Shown here piece by piece: positions 34,832 to 44,086 of a stretch of 64,000 nucleotides of DNA; position 1 is the stretch's first letter; every line of letters starts with the position of its first letter. This DNA comes from Lentzea xinjiangensis. Lineage in GTDB: Bacteria > Actinomycetota > Actinomycetes > Mycobacteriales > Pseudonocardiaceae. Location: assembly GCF_900110955.1 (NCBI RefSeq), contig NZ_FOFR01000004.1, positions 319,290 to 383,289 on the forward strand. The letters run 5' to 3'. The notes beneath the pieces were generated by a model, which saw nothing but the letters and a program-made list of their open reading frames with translations, was not told the DNA's origin and did no database searches. The position numbers and the translations under genes are program-made.

Positions 34832-35523
34832 CGGGCGAGCACCAGGACGGCGTGGGCGACCGCGGGGTCGAGCTCGGCCATGTGGCCGTTGCCGCCGCGC
34901 ACCTGGACGACCTTGGCGCCACCGAGCGCTCCGACCTCCACAGTGCTGCCCGGCACGACACCGGCGTCCTTCAGCTCGGCCATCAGGTCCGGGTCGAGCT
35001 GGACGTGCTCGGCGATGCGGCGGATCTCGACGCGGCCGCCGCCGCGGCGGGCCACCTCGTCGATGCGCATCAGGTCTGCCTCGGCCGGCGGGGCCGGCTC
35101 GCCGTCGCCCAGCTTGTCGAGACCGGGGATGGGGTTGCCGTAGGGCGAGGTGGTGGGGTTGCCGAGCAGCTTGATGAGCTTGCGCTCGACCGCCTCGCTC
35201 ATCACGTGCTCCCAGCGGCACGCCTCGCTGTGCACGTGCTCCCACTCGAGCCCGATGATGTCCACGAGGAGGCGCTCGGCGAGCCGGTGCTTGCGCATGA
35301 CGGCGATCGCGAGGTTGCGGCCCTGCTCGGTGAGCTCGAGGTGGCGGTCCTCCGCCACCACCACCAGGCCGTCGCGTTCCATGCGGCCGACGGTCTGGCT
35401 CACGGTCGGTCCACTTTGGCCGAGGCGCTCGGCGATGCGGGCGCGCAGCGGCACCACGCCCTCTTCTTCGAGCTCGTAGATCGTGCGGAGATACATCTCC
35501 GTGGTGTCGATGAGGTCGTTCAC
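34828..35523 (-). CDS. ideR: Iron-dependent regulator IdeR (DtxR family)
   Basis: A 231-residue IdeR, which binds Fe(II) and represses iron-uptake genes. All metal ligands line up with known IdeR numbering: Met10, Cys102, Glu105 and His106 in one site, and His79, Glu83 and His98 in the other. The HTH is [20 protein letters not shown] (29-48). Residues about 150-230 form the SH3-like third domain. GTG 35523 ([19 protein letters not shown]) is the family's standard N-terminus. It heads an operon with galK, galE and an S9 peptidase and is divergent from a sulfurtransferase gene (78-bp gap). Confidence 0.96.
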
Positions 35524-35601
35524 ACCCGCTCCCCTTCGTATGGTGTCGATGGTAGTCGTGCCGGGGGACACAGGTGTCCGCGCGGGTGCAGGATGTGAGC
35601 C

Positions 35602-36453
35602 GTGCATCCCTTGATCGCTCCTGAGGCCCTCGCCGACGCGCTGAGTGCGCGGCCGGCCACCGTCGTGCTGGACGTCCGGTGGCGTCTCGGTGGACCACCC
35701 GGACGTCAAGACTACGAGGTCAGCCACGTGCCCGGCGCGGTGTACTTGGATCTGGACACGGAGCTGTCCGCCCCGCCCGGCGTCGGTGGCAGGCATCCGC
35801 TGCCGGAGCCGGAGCGGTTGCAGGAGGTGCTGCGCCGCGCGGGCGTGCGCGAGGGCGGTCAGGTCGTGGCGTACGACGGTGGGGACGGCTCGGTCGCGGC
35901 GCGGGTGTGGTGGCTGCTGCGGTGGGCCGGGTACGGCGAGGTGGCGGTGCTGGACGGCGGGTTCGCGGCATGGGAGGCGGCCGGGCTGCCGGTCACTTCG
36001 GAGGAGCCGGCGCCCCTCACGGGTGAGGCGGCCGGTGACGTGGTGGTGCGACCGGGGCAGATGCCCGTGCTGGACGCGGACGGGGCGGCGGCGCTCGCCC
36101 GGGAGGGTGTGCTGCTCGACGCCAGGGCCGCCGCGCGGTACCGCGGGGAGACCGAGCCGGTCGACCCCAAGGCCGGGCACGTTCCGGGTGCGCTCAACGC
36201 GCCGTCGACCGGGCACGTCGGCGCGGACGGGCGGTGGCTCGGCGCCTCGGAGCTCGCCGAGCGGTTCGCCGGTCTCGGGGTGTCGGGGGACGTGGCGGTC
36301 GGCGCGTACTGCGGGTCGGGTGTGACTGCCTCGTCCGTGGTGCTGGCGTTGGAGGTTGCCGGGATCACGTCCGCGGAGAAGCCCGCGGCGCTCTACGCCG
36401 GGTCGTGGTCCAACTGGTGTGCGTTGGACCGGGAGGTCGCCACCGGCGCCTGA
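35602..36453 (+). CDS. sseA: Thiosulfate/3-mercaptopyruvate sulfurtransferase
   Basis: A 283-residue two-domain rhodanese. The N-terminal inactive domain contains [15 protein letters not shown] and [14 protein letters not shown]; the C-terminal domain has [30 protein letters not shown] and the active-site loop YCGSGVTA with catalytic Cys. The CGSGVTA loop is typical of 3-mercaptopyruvate sulfurtransferases. GTG 35602 follows a GGATGTGAG purine stretch. Cytoplasmic sulfur transfer, likely for cyanide or sulfide handling. Confidence 0.93.
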   Translation: MHPLIAPEALADALSARPATVVLDVRWRLGGPPGRQDYEVSHVPGAVYLDLDTELSAPPGVGGRHPLPEPERLQEVLRRAGVREGGQVVAYDGGDGSVAARVWWLLRWAGYGEVAVLDGGFAAWEAAGLPVTSEEPAPLTGEAAGDVVVRPGQMPVLDADGAAALAREGVLLDARAAARYRGETEPVDPKAGHVPGALNAPSTGHVGADGRWLGASELAERFAGLGVSGDVAVGAYCGSGVTASSVVLALEVAGITSAEKPAALYAGSWSNWCALDREVATGA

Positions 36454-36457
36454 CGGG

Positions 36458-37072
36458 TCAGGCGCCGGGGATGCGGTCGAAGCCCTGGGTGGCGAGTTTG
36501 AGGGCGGTGCCGCAGGTGTCAATCTCCTCGACCGCGAGCACGCTCACCGAGAAGGCCGGGGTGAGGGCGGCCGGGTCGTCGGTCAGCATGACGGTGACCT
36601 GGCAGTCCTCCTTGGAGGTGGCGACCTGCCATGCGGTGTTGCCGCCGATCTCGATCTGCTTCTTCTCGCCTGCGCCGTCCGCCACGTCGGGGACCGTGAC
36701 CATCTGCGTGACGACCGTGGACGGGCCGGTGGTGGTGTGGATGCAGCCGCCGTCGGCCGAGGACTTGCCGCCGGTCGCGGCCTCGACGTCGGCGGCTTTG
36801 AGCACGCCGCAGGTCTCGAGGCCCGTGGTCTTCTTCCTGGTGGTGATCTTCACGTCGCCCCGCTTCCCGGCGGTGGGGTCCGCGGGTTTCGTGGCCGGGG
36901 TGCTGGTGGGCGCCTTCCGCGAGGTCGAGGTCGAGGTCGAACTGGGGGCGTCGGGCTCGGGGGCCGCGTCGGTGCCGGCCACCGCGGAGCCCTTGACCTG
37001 TTCGCTGCAGCCCGTGGCGGTGGCGAGGGTCAGGCCCAGTGCGAGGAGGATGGCCGCTGGTCGCAGGTGCAT
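36458..37072 (-). CDS. DUF3558-type lipoprotein
   Basis: A 204-residue lipoprotein: signal peptide ending in the lipobox ATGC (Cys22), a Ser/Thr/Pro-rich linker, then a DUF3558-like domain with paired cysteines ([17 protein letters not shown] ... GCIHTT ... DCQVTVML ... [10 protein letters not shown]). The linker includes a simple (GAGGTC)3 DNA repeat at 36921-36938 encoding alternating Ser-Thr, a likely site of length variation. Anchored to the outer face of the membrane. Function unknown. Convergent with the sulfurtransferase, 4 bp between stops. Confidence 0.88.
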   Translation of the reverse strand: MHLRPAAILLALGLTLATATGCSEQVKGSAVAGTDAAPEPDAPSSTSTSTSRKAPTSTPATKPADPTAGKRGDVKITTRKKTTGLETCGVLKAADVEAATGGKSSADGGCIHTTTGPSTVVTQMVTVPDVADGAGEKKQIEIGGNTAWQVATSKEDCQVTVMLTDDPAALTPAFSVSVLAVEEIDTCGTALKLATQGFDRIPGA

Positions 37073-37229
37073 GTCGGCTCTGACCCCTGTTCGGTGAGAT
37101 CGGTTCCGGGGTCGGAGGCCCGGCGAGGTGGGACTGTAGGCGTCCTCGCGGCCAGCGGCACGGGCGCCGGGCGCGTGGTGCCGAACACGTGATCACCGGT
37201 GGGGCGGATCGGTGGGTAGGTTGCTGGGC

Positions 37230-38402
37230 ATGGGTAAGCCAGCCGCTGTTGTCTGGGACAGGTCCTTCCTCGGGTACGACCTCGGTGGCGACCATCCGCT
37301 GAACCCCGTCCGGCTGGACCTGACGGTGCGGCTCGCCACAGCGCTCGGGGTGCTCGACGGCGTGCAGCTGCGGGCGCCCCTGCCGGCCAGCGAGGAGGAG
37401 ATCGAGCTGGTGCACCTGCCCGGGTACCTGAACGCGGTGCAGGCGGCGCCGACGGCCGGGTGGGACGTCGGGCACGGGCTGGGGACGCCGGACAACCCCG
37501 TGTTCGAGCGGATGCACGAGGCGTCGGCGCTGGTCGTCGGCGGGTCGCTGGTGGCGGCGCGGGCCATCGCGTCGGGTGAGGCGGACCGGGCGGTCAACAT
37601 CGCCGGCGGGTTGCACCACGCGATGCCGGACAGCGCGGCCGGGTTCTGCGTCTACAACGACTGTGCGGTGGCCATCGAGTGGTTGTTGCGCAGCGGGGTG
37701 GAGCGCATCGCCTACGTGGACGTCGACGTGCACCACGGGGACGGGGTGCAGACGGCGTTCTGGGACGACCCGCGGGTGCTGACGGTGTCGTTGCACCAGC
37801 ACCCCATGAGCCTGTGGCCGGGAACCGGGTGGGCCGGCGAGGTCGGGGGCGCGGGGGCCGAGGGGAGCGCGGTCAACGTGCCGTTGCCCGCGGGGACGCG
37901 GGACGGCGGGTGGTTGCGGGCGTTCCACGCGACGGTGCCGTCGCTGGTCAAGGCGTTCCGGCCGCAGGTGCTGGTCACGCAGTGCGGCGTGGACACGCAC
38001 AGGGAGGACCCGCTCGCCGATCTGGCGCTCAGCGTGGACGGGCATCGGGCGATCTACCGGGCGTTCCGGGAGCTGGTGAACGAGCACGGGTACAAGTGGC
38101 TCGCGCTCGGCGGCGGTGGGTACGAGCTGCTCAGGGTCGTGCCGCGGTCGTGGACGCACCTGCTCGCGACGGTGCTGGACCGGGACGTGGAGCCGGAACG
38201 GGCGCTGCCCGCGGACTGGGTGGCCCACGCGACACGCATCGCGCCGGACTGGCCGCTGCCGGTGTCGATGACCGATGGGTGCGACCCTGGGTACCAGCCG
38301 TGGGGCGGGGACGCGGAGGAACCGGTGGACAAGGCGATCCGGGACACGCGCCGTGCGGTGTTCCCGTTGCATGGACTCGACCCGGACGACCCCAGGGACT
38401 GA
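37230..38402 (+). CDS. acuC: AcuC-type histone-deacetylase-fold enzyme
   Basis: A 390-residue class I HDAC-fold protein, likely a zinc-dependent protein lysine deacetylase. Visible: GGDHPLNPVRLDLT, GGLHHAMPDSAAGFCVYNDCAVA with the catalytic His pair, and YVDVDVHHGDGVQ with zinc ligands. ATG 37230 follows GGGTAGG. It is followed 7 bp later by a GNAT-acyl-CoA-synthetase fusion, so an eraser and writer of lysine acetylation share one transcript, comparable in logic to the Bacillus acu locus, where AcuC deacetylates acetyl-CoA synthetase. Confidence 0.93.
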   Translation: MGKPAAVVWDRSFLGYDLGGDHPLNPVRLDLTVRLATALGVLDGVQLRAPLPASEEEIELVHLPGYLNAVQAAPTAGWDVGHGLGTPDNPVFERMHEASALVVGGSLVAARAIASGEADRAVNIAGGLHHAMPDSAAGFCVYNDCAVAIEWLLRSGVERIAYVDVDVHHGDGVQTAFWDDPRVLTVSLHQHPMSLWPGTGWAGEVGGAGAEGSAVNVPLPAGTRDGGWLRAFHATVPSLVKAFRPQVLVTQCGVDTHREDPLADLALSVDGHRAIYRAFRELVNEHGYKWLALGGGGYELLRVVPRSWTHLLATVLDRDVEPERALPADWVAHATRIAPDWPLPVSMTDGCDPGYQPWGGDAEEPVDKAIRDTRRAVFPLHGLDPDDPRD

Positions 38403-38409
38403 AGCCGAC

Positions 38410-41049
38410 ATGGGCGCCAGAGATCCGTTCGACTTTCCCCGGCAGTGGGAGGCCGACGTCGTCCTCAGCGACGGCGGCACCGTCCACCTGCGGCCGATCA
38501 CGCCGGACGACGGCGAGAAGCTCCGCGAGTTCCACGGCCGGCTGTCCGAGCGGACGCGGTACTTCCGCTACTTCGGGCCCTACCCGCGCATGCCGCAGCG
38601 CGACCTCGAGCGGTTCAGCACGGTCGACCACCACGACCGGGTGGCGCTGATCGCGCTGCTCGGCGACGACATCGTCGCCGTCGGCCGGTTCGACCGGCTG
38701 AACCACGGCGACGTCCCCGGCGAGTCGGCCGAGGTCGCGTTCGTCGTCCAGGACGGGCACCAGGGCCGCGGGCTGGGCAGCATCCTGCTCGAGCACCTCG
38801 CCGCCGCGGCACGCGAGGTCGGGCTCACGCGGTTCGAGGCCGAGGTGCTGGCCGAGAACGGGCAGATGGTCCGGGTCTTCCGCGATGCCGGCTACCAGGT
38901 CAGCAGGGCGTTCGAGGAGGGCGTGCTGCACCTGGAGTTCGCGATCGACCCCACCGACGAGTCCGTCGCCGTCGCCAGGGCCCGCGAACAGGCTGCCGAG
39001 GCGCGCAGCGTGCACAACCTGCTGCACCCGAGGTCCGTCGCCGTCATCGGCGCGTCCACCGATCCGACCAAGATCGGGCACGCGGTGCTCAAGAACCTCC
39101 TGGAAGCCGACTTCAACGGCCCCGTCTACCCGGTCAACGCCGAGCATCGCGCCGTACGGGGCGTGCGGGCCTATCCGACCGTGCTCGACATCCCCGACGA
39201 CGTCGATCTCGCCGTCATCGCCGTGCCCGCGGCCAGCGTCGACGAGGTCATGGACGGCTGCCTCGCCAAGGGCGTGAAGGCGCTCGTCGTCGTCAGTTCG
39301 GGCTACGGCGAGACGGGTCCTGACGGTCTGTCGGCCGAACGCAGGCTCGCGGCCGAAGCCAGAGCCCACGGCATGCGCGTGGTCGGCCCGAACGCCCTCG
39401 GTGTGCTCAACCTCGACCCCAAGGTTCGCCTCAACGCGAGCCTCGCCCCGAAGCTGCCGGCACGGGGCCGGGCGGGCTTCTTCTGCCAGTCCGGCGCACT
39501 CGGCACGGCCATCCTCGCCAACGCCGCCGGCTGGGGCCTCGGGCTGTCGACGTTCGTGTCGGCCGGCAACCGCGCCGACGTCTCGGGCAACGACCTGCTG
39601 CAGTACTGGGAGACCGACCCCGCCACCGACGTCGTCCTGCTCTACCTGGAGTCGTTCGGCAACCCGCGGAAGTTCGCGAGGCTCGCGCGACGGCTCGGCC
39701 GCACCAAACCCATCGTCGCGGTGAAGTCCGGCCGCCACGCCGTCGTGCCCGGCCTCGCCGCCACCGCCGCGAAGGTCGACGAGGCGAGCGTGCAGGCGTT
39801 GTTCGAGCAGGCCGGCGTGATCAGGGTCGACTCGCTGGCCCAGCTGTTCGACACCGCGCTGCTGCTCGCCCACCAGCCGCTGCCCAAGGGCAAGCGCGTC
39901 GCCGTCGTCGGCAACTCCACCGCCATCGGGCTGCTCGCCGCCGACACGCTGCTCGCGCAGGACCTCGACCTCGCCGGCGACCCCGTCGACGTCGGTGCCC
40001 AGGCCACTCCCGAGGAGTTCGCCAAGGCGGTGAAGGAAGCCCTCGACCGTCCCGACACCGACGCGCTCGTCGTCGTGTTCGTGCCGCCGATCGCGGTCCC
40101 CGGCACCGCGTACGCCCGCGCGCTCCGGGAAGCCGCGCACGGCACGAAACCGATCGTCTCCACATTCCTCGCGGTCGAAGGAATTCCGGAGGAGCTGAAG
40201 GTTCCCGGGAAAGGCTCCATTCCCAGCTACGCCAGTCCGGAACGCGCCGTTCTCGCACTGGCCCGCACCGTTCGCTACGCCCGCTGGCGTGCCGCGCCCC
40301 AAGGCACCTTCACGAGGCCGGACGGAACCGACCCCGAACGAGCCCGATCCATTGTGGACACCGTGGGCACGGAGGCCGAACAACGGCTCGACGACCACAA
40401 AGCCGTCGAACTGCTGGAGTGCTACGGAATCGACGTCGTGCCGTTCCGCATCGCCCACAGCGCGGAGGAAGCCGCGCGGGCGGCCGACGAGCTCGGCTAC
40501 CCGGTCGCGATGAAAGCCACCAGTGAACGCCTGCGCCACCGCACGGATCTCGTCGGTGTCCGGCTCGACATCGCGCAGCGGGAATCCGTCAAGGCCGCCT
40601 ACCACGACCTGGCCGCGCTGTCCGGCAAGACCGGCGTGTACGTGCAACGCATGGCTCCCAAGGGAGTCAGCTGCGTCCTCGGCCTGCAGGACGACCCGAG
40701 CTTCGGCACGCTGGTCTGGTTCGGACTGTCAGGTCTGGTCAGCGACCTCCTCGGCGACCGCGCCTACCGGGCGGTACCCCTCACCGACACCGATGCCGCG
40801 GAACTCGTTGCCGCACCGAAAGCCGCGCCGCTGCTCACCGGGTACCGCGGCGACGAACCAGCGGACCTGGATGCACTTCAGGACCTGGTACTCCGTTTGG
40901 CGGCACTGGCCGAGGACCTTCCGGAGGTGCGGTCGCTGAAACTCGAGCCTGTTCTTGCTTCTGCCGCAGGCGCTTTCGTCAGCAGTGCCCGCATAGTCGT
41001 CGGCCCGCCGCCGTCTCTGCACGACGCCGGCCCGCGCCGCCTGCGCTGA
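38410..41049 (+). CDS. patA: GNAT / NDP-forming acyl-CoA synthetase fusion, protein lysine acetyltransferase (Pat type)
   Basis: An 879-residue two-part protein. Residues about 15-175 form a GNAT domain (VHLRPITPDDGEKLREFHGRL, AFVVQDGHQGRGLGSILLEHL with the acetyl-CoA loop QGRGLG). The rest is an NDP-forming acyl-CoA-synthetase-like region: CoA-binding (RSVAVIGASTDPTKIGHAVL), ligase-CoA (GFFCQSGALGTAIL) and ATP-grasp (YPVAMKATSERLRHRTDLVGV). GNAT-first order is the actinobacterial Pat type. ATG 38410 lies 7 bp after acuC. Probable target: acetyl-CoA synthetase and other acyl-CoA synthetases. Confidence 0.9.
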   Translation: MGARDPFDFPRQWEADVVLSDGGTVHLRPITPDDGEKLREFHGRLSERTRYFRYFGPYPRMPQRDLERFSTVDHHDRVALIALLGDDIVAVGRFDRLNHGDVPGESAEVAFVVQDGHQGRGLGSILLEHLAAAAREVGLTRFEAEVLAENGQMVRVFRDAGYQVSRAFEEGVLHLEFAIDPTDESVAVARAREQAAEARSVHNLLHPRSVAVIGASTDPTKIGHAVLKNLLEADFNGPVYPVNAEHRAVRGVRAYPTVLDIPDDVDLAVIAVPAASVDEVMDGCLAKGVKALVVVSSGYGETGPDGLSAERRLAAEARAHGMRVVGPNALGVLNLDPKVRLNASLAPKLPARGRAGFFCQSGALGTAILANAAGWGLGLSTFVSAGNRADVSGNDLLQYWETDPATDVVLLYLESFGNPRKFARLARRLGRTKPIVAVKSGRHAVVPGLAATAAKVDEASVQALFEQAGVIRVDSLAQLFDTALLLAHQPLPKGKRVAVVGNSTAIGLLAADTLLAQDLDLAGDPVDVGAQATPEEFAKAVKEALDRPDTDALVVVFVPPIAVPGTAYARALREAAHGTKPIVSTFLAVEGIPEELKVPGKGSIPSYASPERAVLALARTVRYARWRAAPQGTFTRPDGTDPERARSIVDTVGTEAEQRLDDHKAVELLECYGIDVVPFRIAHSAEEAARAADELGYPVAMKATSERLRHRTDLVGVRLDIAQRESVKAAYHDLAALSGKTGVYVQRMAPKGVSCVLGLQDDPSFGTLVWFGLSGLVSDLLGDRAYRAVPLTDTDAAELVAAPKAAPLLTGYRGDEPADLDALQDLVLRLAALAEDLPEVRSLKLEPVLASAAGAFVSSARIVVGPPPSLHDAGPRRLR

Positions 41050-41196
41050 CCGGGTTACGGCAACGATTCCGGAGGTTTCATTCGCGCCTGGGTATGGACA
41101 TGCGTCTCATCGCCGCTTAGGTTTCCGGCATCGCCGACCGTGCAGTACTCAGTTGCGTCGGCGCATGCCCGGGAAATCACGCTGTAAGAGGGACGA

Positions 41197-42030
41197 ATGA
41201 CGCCGAGAGCGCTCCTCCGCCTGGTGGCGACAACATGTGCGGCCGTGCTTTTCCTCGCCTCGTGCGCGGGTGGCGACGAGTCCACGATGGCCGGGAAGGT
41301 CAGCTCGAAGGGCCGCATGACCATCGCCGTGTCGTTCGACCAGCCGGGTCTGTCGGTGCGCCGGCTCGACGGCAGCTACCGCGGGTTCGACGTCGACGTC
41401 GCCAAGTTCATCGCGAGCGAGCTGGGCGTCGACGAGAAGGACATCACCTGGAGGGAAGCGCAGCCCGGCAACCGGGAGACGCTGCTGACCAGCGGCGAGG
41501 CCGACATCGTGGTCTCCACCTACTCGATCACGGACAAGCGCAAGGAGATCGTCGACTTCGTCGGCCCGTACTTCGTCGCCGGTCAGGACCTGCTGGTGCG
41601 CATGAACGAGACCCGCATCAGCGGCCCGAAGTCGCTCAACGCCGAGCTGCGCCTGTGCTCCACCGCGGGCTCCACGTCCGCCGCGTACGTGAAGGAGCAG
41701 TTCGCCAAGGACGTGAACCTGGTCGAGTACGCGAAGTTCAGCGACTGCGTCACGGCGCTGCTGGCCAACAACGTCGACGCCGTCACCACCGACGACGTCC
41801 TGCTCGCGGGCTACGCCGCCCAGAACCCCGAGCTGCTGCGGGTCGTCGGCGACCCGTTCAGCAAGGAGGAGTACGGCGTCGGCCTGCACCGCGACGACCC
41901 CACCAGCAAGGCGAAGGTCCAGGCCGCGTTGCAGAAGATGATCGACACGGGTGCCTGGCGCAAGTCGCTGGAGACCAACATCGGATCTTCCGGCTACAAG
42001 ATCCCCGACCCGCCGAAGCTGGCCCCCTGA
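41197..42030 (+). CDS. Amino-acid-binding lipoprotein of an ABC transporter
   Basis: A 277-residue family 3 solute-binding protein. The lipobox is LASC (Cys about 23). The body begins GRMTIAVSFDQPGLSVRRLDG and contains YRGFDVDVAKFIASELGV and the TYSITDKRKEIVDFVGPYFVAGQDLL signature of polar-amino-acid (glutamate-type) binders. A disulfide pair (RLCSTAGS, DCVTALL) matches GluB-like proteins. No permease or ATPase gene is next to it, so it must use a remote transporter or act as a sensor. A DasR-like regulator follows 31 bp later. Confidence 0.9.
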   Translation: MTPRALLRLVATTCAAVLFLASCAGGDESTMAGKVSSKGRMTIAVSFDQPGLSVRRLDGSYRGFDVDVAKFIASELGVDEKDITWREAQPGNRETLLTSGEADIVVSTYSITDKRKEIVDFVGPYFVAGQDLLVRMNETRISGPKSLNAELRLCSTAGSTSAAYVKEQFAKDVNLVEYAKFSDCVTALLANNVDAVTTDDVLLAGYAAQNPELLRVVGDPFSKEEYGVGLHRDDPTSKAKVQAALQKMIDTGAWRKSLETNIGSSGYKIPDPPKLAP

Positions 42031-42061
42031 TCACACGGGGCGTGACGTAGGCTCACGCCAC

Positions 42062-42829
42062 GTGAACCGCGTCCCGCCGCACCGCGCTGATCGACCCGTT
42101 CGCGCGGGCATTCCAGAACACGGCCGAGTCCCGCGTTATTACGCGGTCAAGGCCGAGCTGTTCGACCTGGTCGAAACGCTCGGTGAAGGCACCGTCCTGC
42201 CATCGGAACGCGAGCTGGCCGAGCGGTTCTCCGTCTCGCGCGTCACGCTCCGCCAGGCCGTCGGCGAACTGGTGCTCGAAGGCAAGCTCCTGCGCCGCCA
42301 GGGCAGCGGCACGTTCGTCGCGCCGCCGAAGCTCGTGCAGCCGCTGTCGCTGGTCAGCTACACCGAGGGCATGCGCCGCCAGGGCGTCCAGCCGGACCGC
42401 ACCGTGATCACGGTCGAGGAGCTCGGCGCTGACGACGGCCTGGCCCGCGACCTGGTGATCGAGCCGGGCGACCCGGTCGTGCACCTGGAACGCGTCCTGC
42501 TCGCCGACGACGAGCGGATCGGTCTCGAGTCCACGTACCTGAGCCTCGGCCGCTTCCCGGCCCTGCTGGAGAAGCTCGACCCGGCCGGGTCGCTCTACGC
42601 GTGCCTCACCGAACGGCTCGGCGTGCGCTTCGCCGAGGCGGAGGAACGTGTCGAGACGGTGCTCGCCACGCCCCGCGAGGCGCTGCTGATCGGCACGAAC
42701 CCGGCGCTGCCGATGCTGTTGCTGCACCGCGTCTCCTACGACGTCGAAGGCCACCCGATCGAACGCGCCCGGTCGTTGTACCGGGGCGATCGGTTCAGCT
42801 TCGTCGCGCGGCTGCACTCGGACCGCTGA
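42062..42829 (+). CDS. GntR/HutC-family regulator, DasR-like
   Basis: A 255-residue regulator. The winged HTH (LPSERELAERFSVSRVTLRQAV, about 43-64, then GKLLRRQGSGTFV) is GntR. The UTRA effector domain (LVSYTEGMRRQGVQPDRTVITVE, RIGLESTYLSLGRFPALL, GHPIERARSLYRGDRFSFVARL) closely resembles Streptomyces DasR, the GlcN-6-P-responsive regulator. GTG 42062 is preferred; the frame upstream overlaps the lipoprotein gene. No aminosugar genes or clear TGGTCTAGACCA site are near, so its regulon is elsewhere, and orthology to DasR needs a tree. Confidence 0.85.
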   Translation: MNRVPPHRADRPVRAGIPEHGRVPRYYAVKAELFDLVETLGEGTVLPSERELAERFSVSRVTLRQAVGELVLEGKLLRRQGSGTFVAPPKLVQPLSLVSYTEGMRRQGVQPDRTVITVEELGADDGLARDLVIEPGDPVVHLERVLLADDERIGLESTYLSLGRFPALLEKLDPAGSLYACLTERLGVRFAEAEERVETVLATPREALLIGTNPALPMLLLHRVSYDVEGHPIERARSLYRGDRFSFVARLHSDR

Positions 42830-42840
42830 GGGCGATCACA

Positions 42841-42893
42841 CCGTCCATAAAGGACCGCGTGGTCATCGTTGTCCTTTGGGTCCCAATGGACGG
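42841..42893 (+). terminator. Two-tier hairpin after the DasR-like gene
   Basis: CCGTCCAT (42841-42848) pairs with ATGGACGG (42886-42893), and inside it AAAGGAC (42849-42855) pairs with GTCCTTT (42871-42877), with an 8-nt bulge on one side. It starts 12 bp after the stop. It could be a terminator or a small structured RNA; the rest of the 220-bp gap up to the next gene shows nothing else. Confidence 0.55.
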
Positions 42894-43050
42894 CTTGCGC
42901 ACTTTGCGTGACGTTGTCGGCGCGTCCGTGAGGCTGACGAGGCCGGGCGACGCGGTAGCGAGGTGACTGGGGGTCACCGGACACCCTTGCGCGCGGAAAA
43001 GTACCGCCCGTTCGCACTCGTTTCCCGCTGAAGTCGCGGAGGTACTGTTG

Positions 43051-43443
43051 ATGTCACGACTTCAGGACGTCCGCAACGGTGCGGAGGAGCGGGGGTGTGC
43101 CGTGTCCTTCAAGGCGGAGTTCCTCGCTGAACTCGAAGACTGTCTGCGCGGTTACGGCGCTGTCCCGGTGAACAACCCCGACGCGCTCGCGACGTTCATC
43201 GAGTTCGTGCGAGCCCTTCCGGAGAGCGACCGGAGACTGCGGAGTCTCGAAGGTGTCGACCAGGGTTCCGGGTCGTTCTGGAACAACCCGGCCGTGTGGT
43301 GGGAGCAGGTGCCGAGGTTCGGCGCGGGACTGCCGCGGTGCGGATCGGCGGAGTGCCGCAAGCTGCTGGACGACATGCTCGACGAGGCCATCAGCGACGA
43401 GATCGACGTGCTGGAGATGGAGATCCGGGAGCTCCCCGGCTAG
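43051..43443 (+). CDS. Hypothetical acidic protein
   Basis: A 130-residue soluble, acidic and largely helical protein with no recognisable domain. Residues about 18-55 (SFKAEFLAELEDCLRGYGAV, DALATFIEFVRALPESDRRL) and 95-128 (ECRKLLDDMLDEAISDEIDVLEMEI) look like helices around a loop with GSGSFWNNPAVWWEQV. Three Cys are present. ATG 43051 has GGAGG about 9 bases upstream; GTG 43102 with GGGGG is an alternative that removes 17 residues. Convergent with the paralogue pair below; function unknown. Confidence 0.6.
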   Translation: MSRLQDVRNGAEERGCAVSFKAEFLAELEDCLRGYGAVPVNNPDALATFIEFVRALPESDRRLRSLEGVDQGSGSFWNNPAVWWEQVPRFGAGLPRCGSAECRKLLDDMLDEAISDEIDVLEMEIRELPG

Positions 43444-43516
43444 TCCGCGCAACGCCTGCCGGCGCCGCAACCTGTTACGGCCGCGGCGCCGGGGCTCACA
43501 TGATCGAGCGCAGCTG

Positions 43517-44086
43517 TTATTTGACGGCGACGAGCGACTTGAACAGTTCCCGATAGCGGTGGAGAGCCAGTCGCAGGTCCTCCGTCTGTGGATCACTGTT
43601 TCCCTCGAGCTGTTCGGTGAGGGAGCGGTGGCGCTTCGTCAGGTCCTCGAGCGCCCGCTTCACGAGGGCATCGGCCTTGCGGACAGCGGCCTTCGGGTCG
43701 TCGACGAAGTCGTACTGCACGGCCTGCCACTCGTCCTCGAGCCTGCCGGCCTGCCGCTGCCCGGCGTCCTGGGACTGACGCGACTGAGTCTGGCGGGCCT
43801 CGGCGTCATGGGCTCGGGCCTCGTGAGATGAGGCCTGGTGGGATTGGGCCTGGTGGGATTGGGCCAGGTGCTGCGGCGCGCGGTCGTCGTGCTGCGTGCT
43901 TTCCGCGTGCCGTTCCGCCTGCTGCGCGCGCTCCGTGAGCTGCGAGCGGTCCACCTGCTGGGTGTGATCACCCTGGCCACGCTCGGTCTGGGCACGCTCG
44001 TTCTGGACCCGCTCGGTCTGGGAAGCGCGATCGGCCTGCTGCCGGGCCGGCGTGGGGACCGTCGTGTGGGTGGGGGCGTCAGACAT
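43517..44086 (-). CDS. Soluble paralogue with His/Gln-rich N-terminus
   Basis: A 189-residue protein. The first 110 residues are low-complexity, rich in Gln, His, Ser, Arg and Glu (SHQAQSHQASSHEARAHDAE), coded by short tandem DNA repeats. Residues about 115-189 form a helical domain (WQAVQYDFVDDPKAAVRKAD ... TEDLRLALHRYRELFKSLV) shared with the product of the gene just upstream, with which it overlaps by 8 bp. It has no membrane segment, so it looks like a soluble companion of that membrane-bound paralogue. The domain occurs widely in actinobacteria without assigned function. Confidence 0.75.
   Translation of the reverse strand: MSDAPTHTTVPTPARQQADRASQTERVQNERAQTERGQGDHTQQVDRSQLTERAQQAERHAESTQHDDRAPQHLAQSHQAQSHQASSHEARAHDAEARQTQSRQSQDAGQRQAGRLEDEWQAVQYDFVDDPKAAVRKADALVKRALEDLTKRHRSLTEQLEGNSDPQTEDLRLALHRYRELFKSLVAVK
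43832..43861. repeat. 15-bp tandem repeat inside the His/Gln-rich coding region
   Basis: Two exact 15-bp units (GGCCTGGTGGGATTG), with degenerate units on both sides, encode the SHQAQ-type repeats. In-frame length changes are therefore easy here. Confidence 0.8.

Noticed and set aside
36921..36938. (GAGGTC)3 as a regulatory repeat
   Set aside because: It lies in the Ser/Thr linker of the lipoprotein and is explained as a coding microsatellite.
38131..40647. 838-codon open frame antisense to patA
   Set aside because: Shadow of the GNAT/acyl-CoA-synthetase gene; no recognisable motif.
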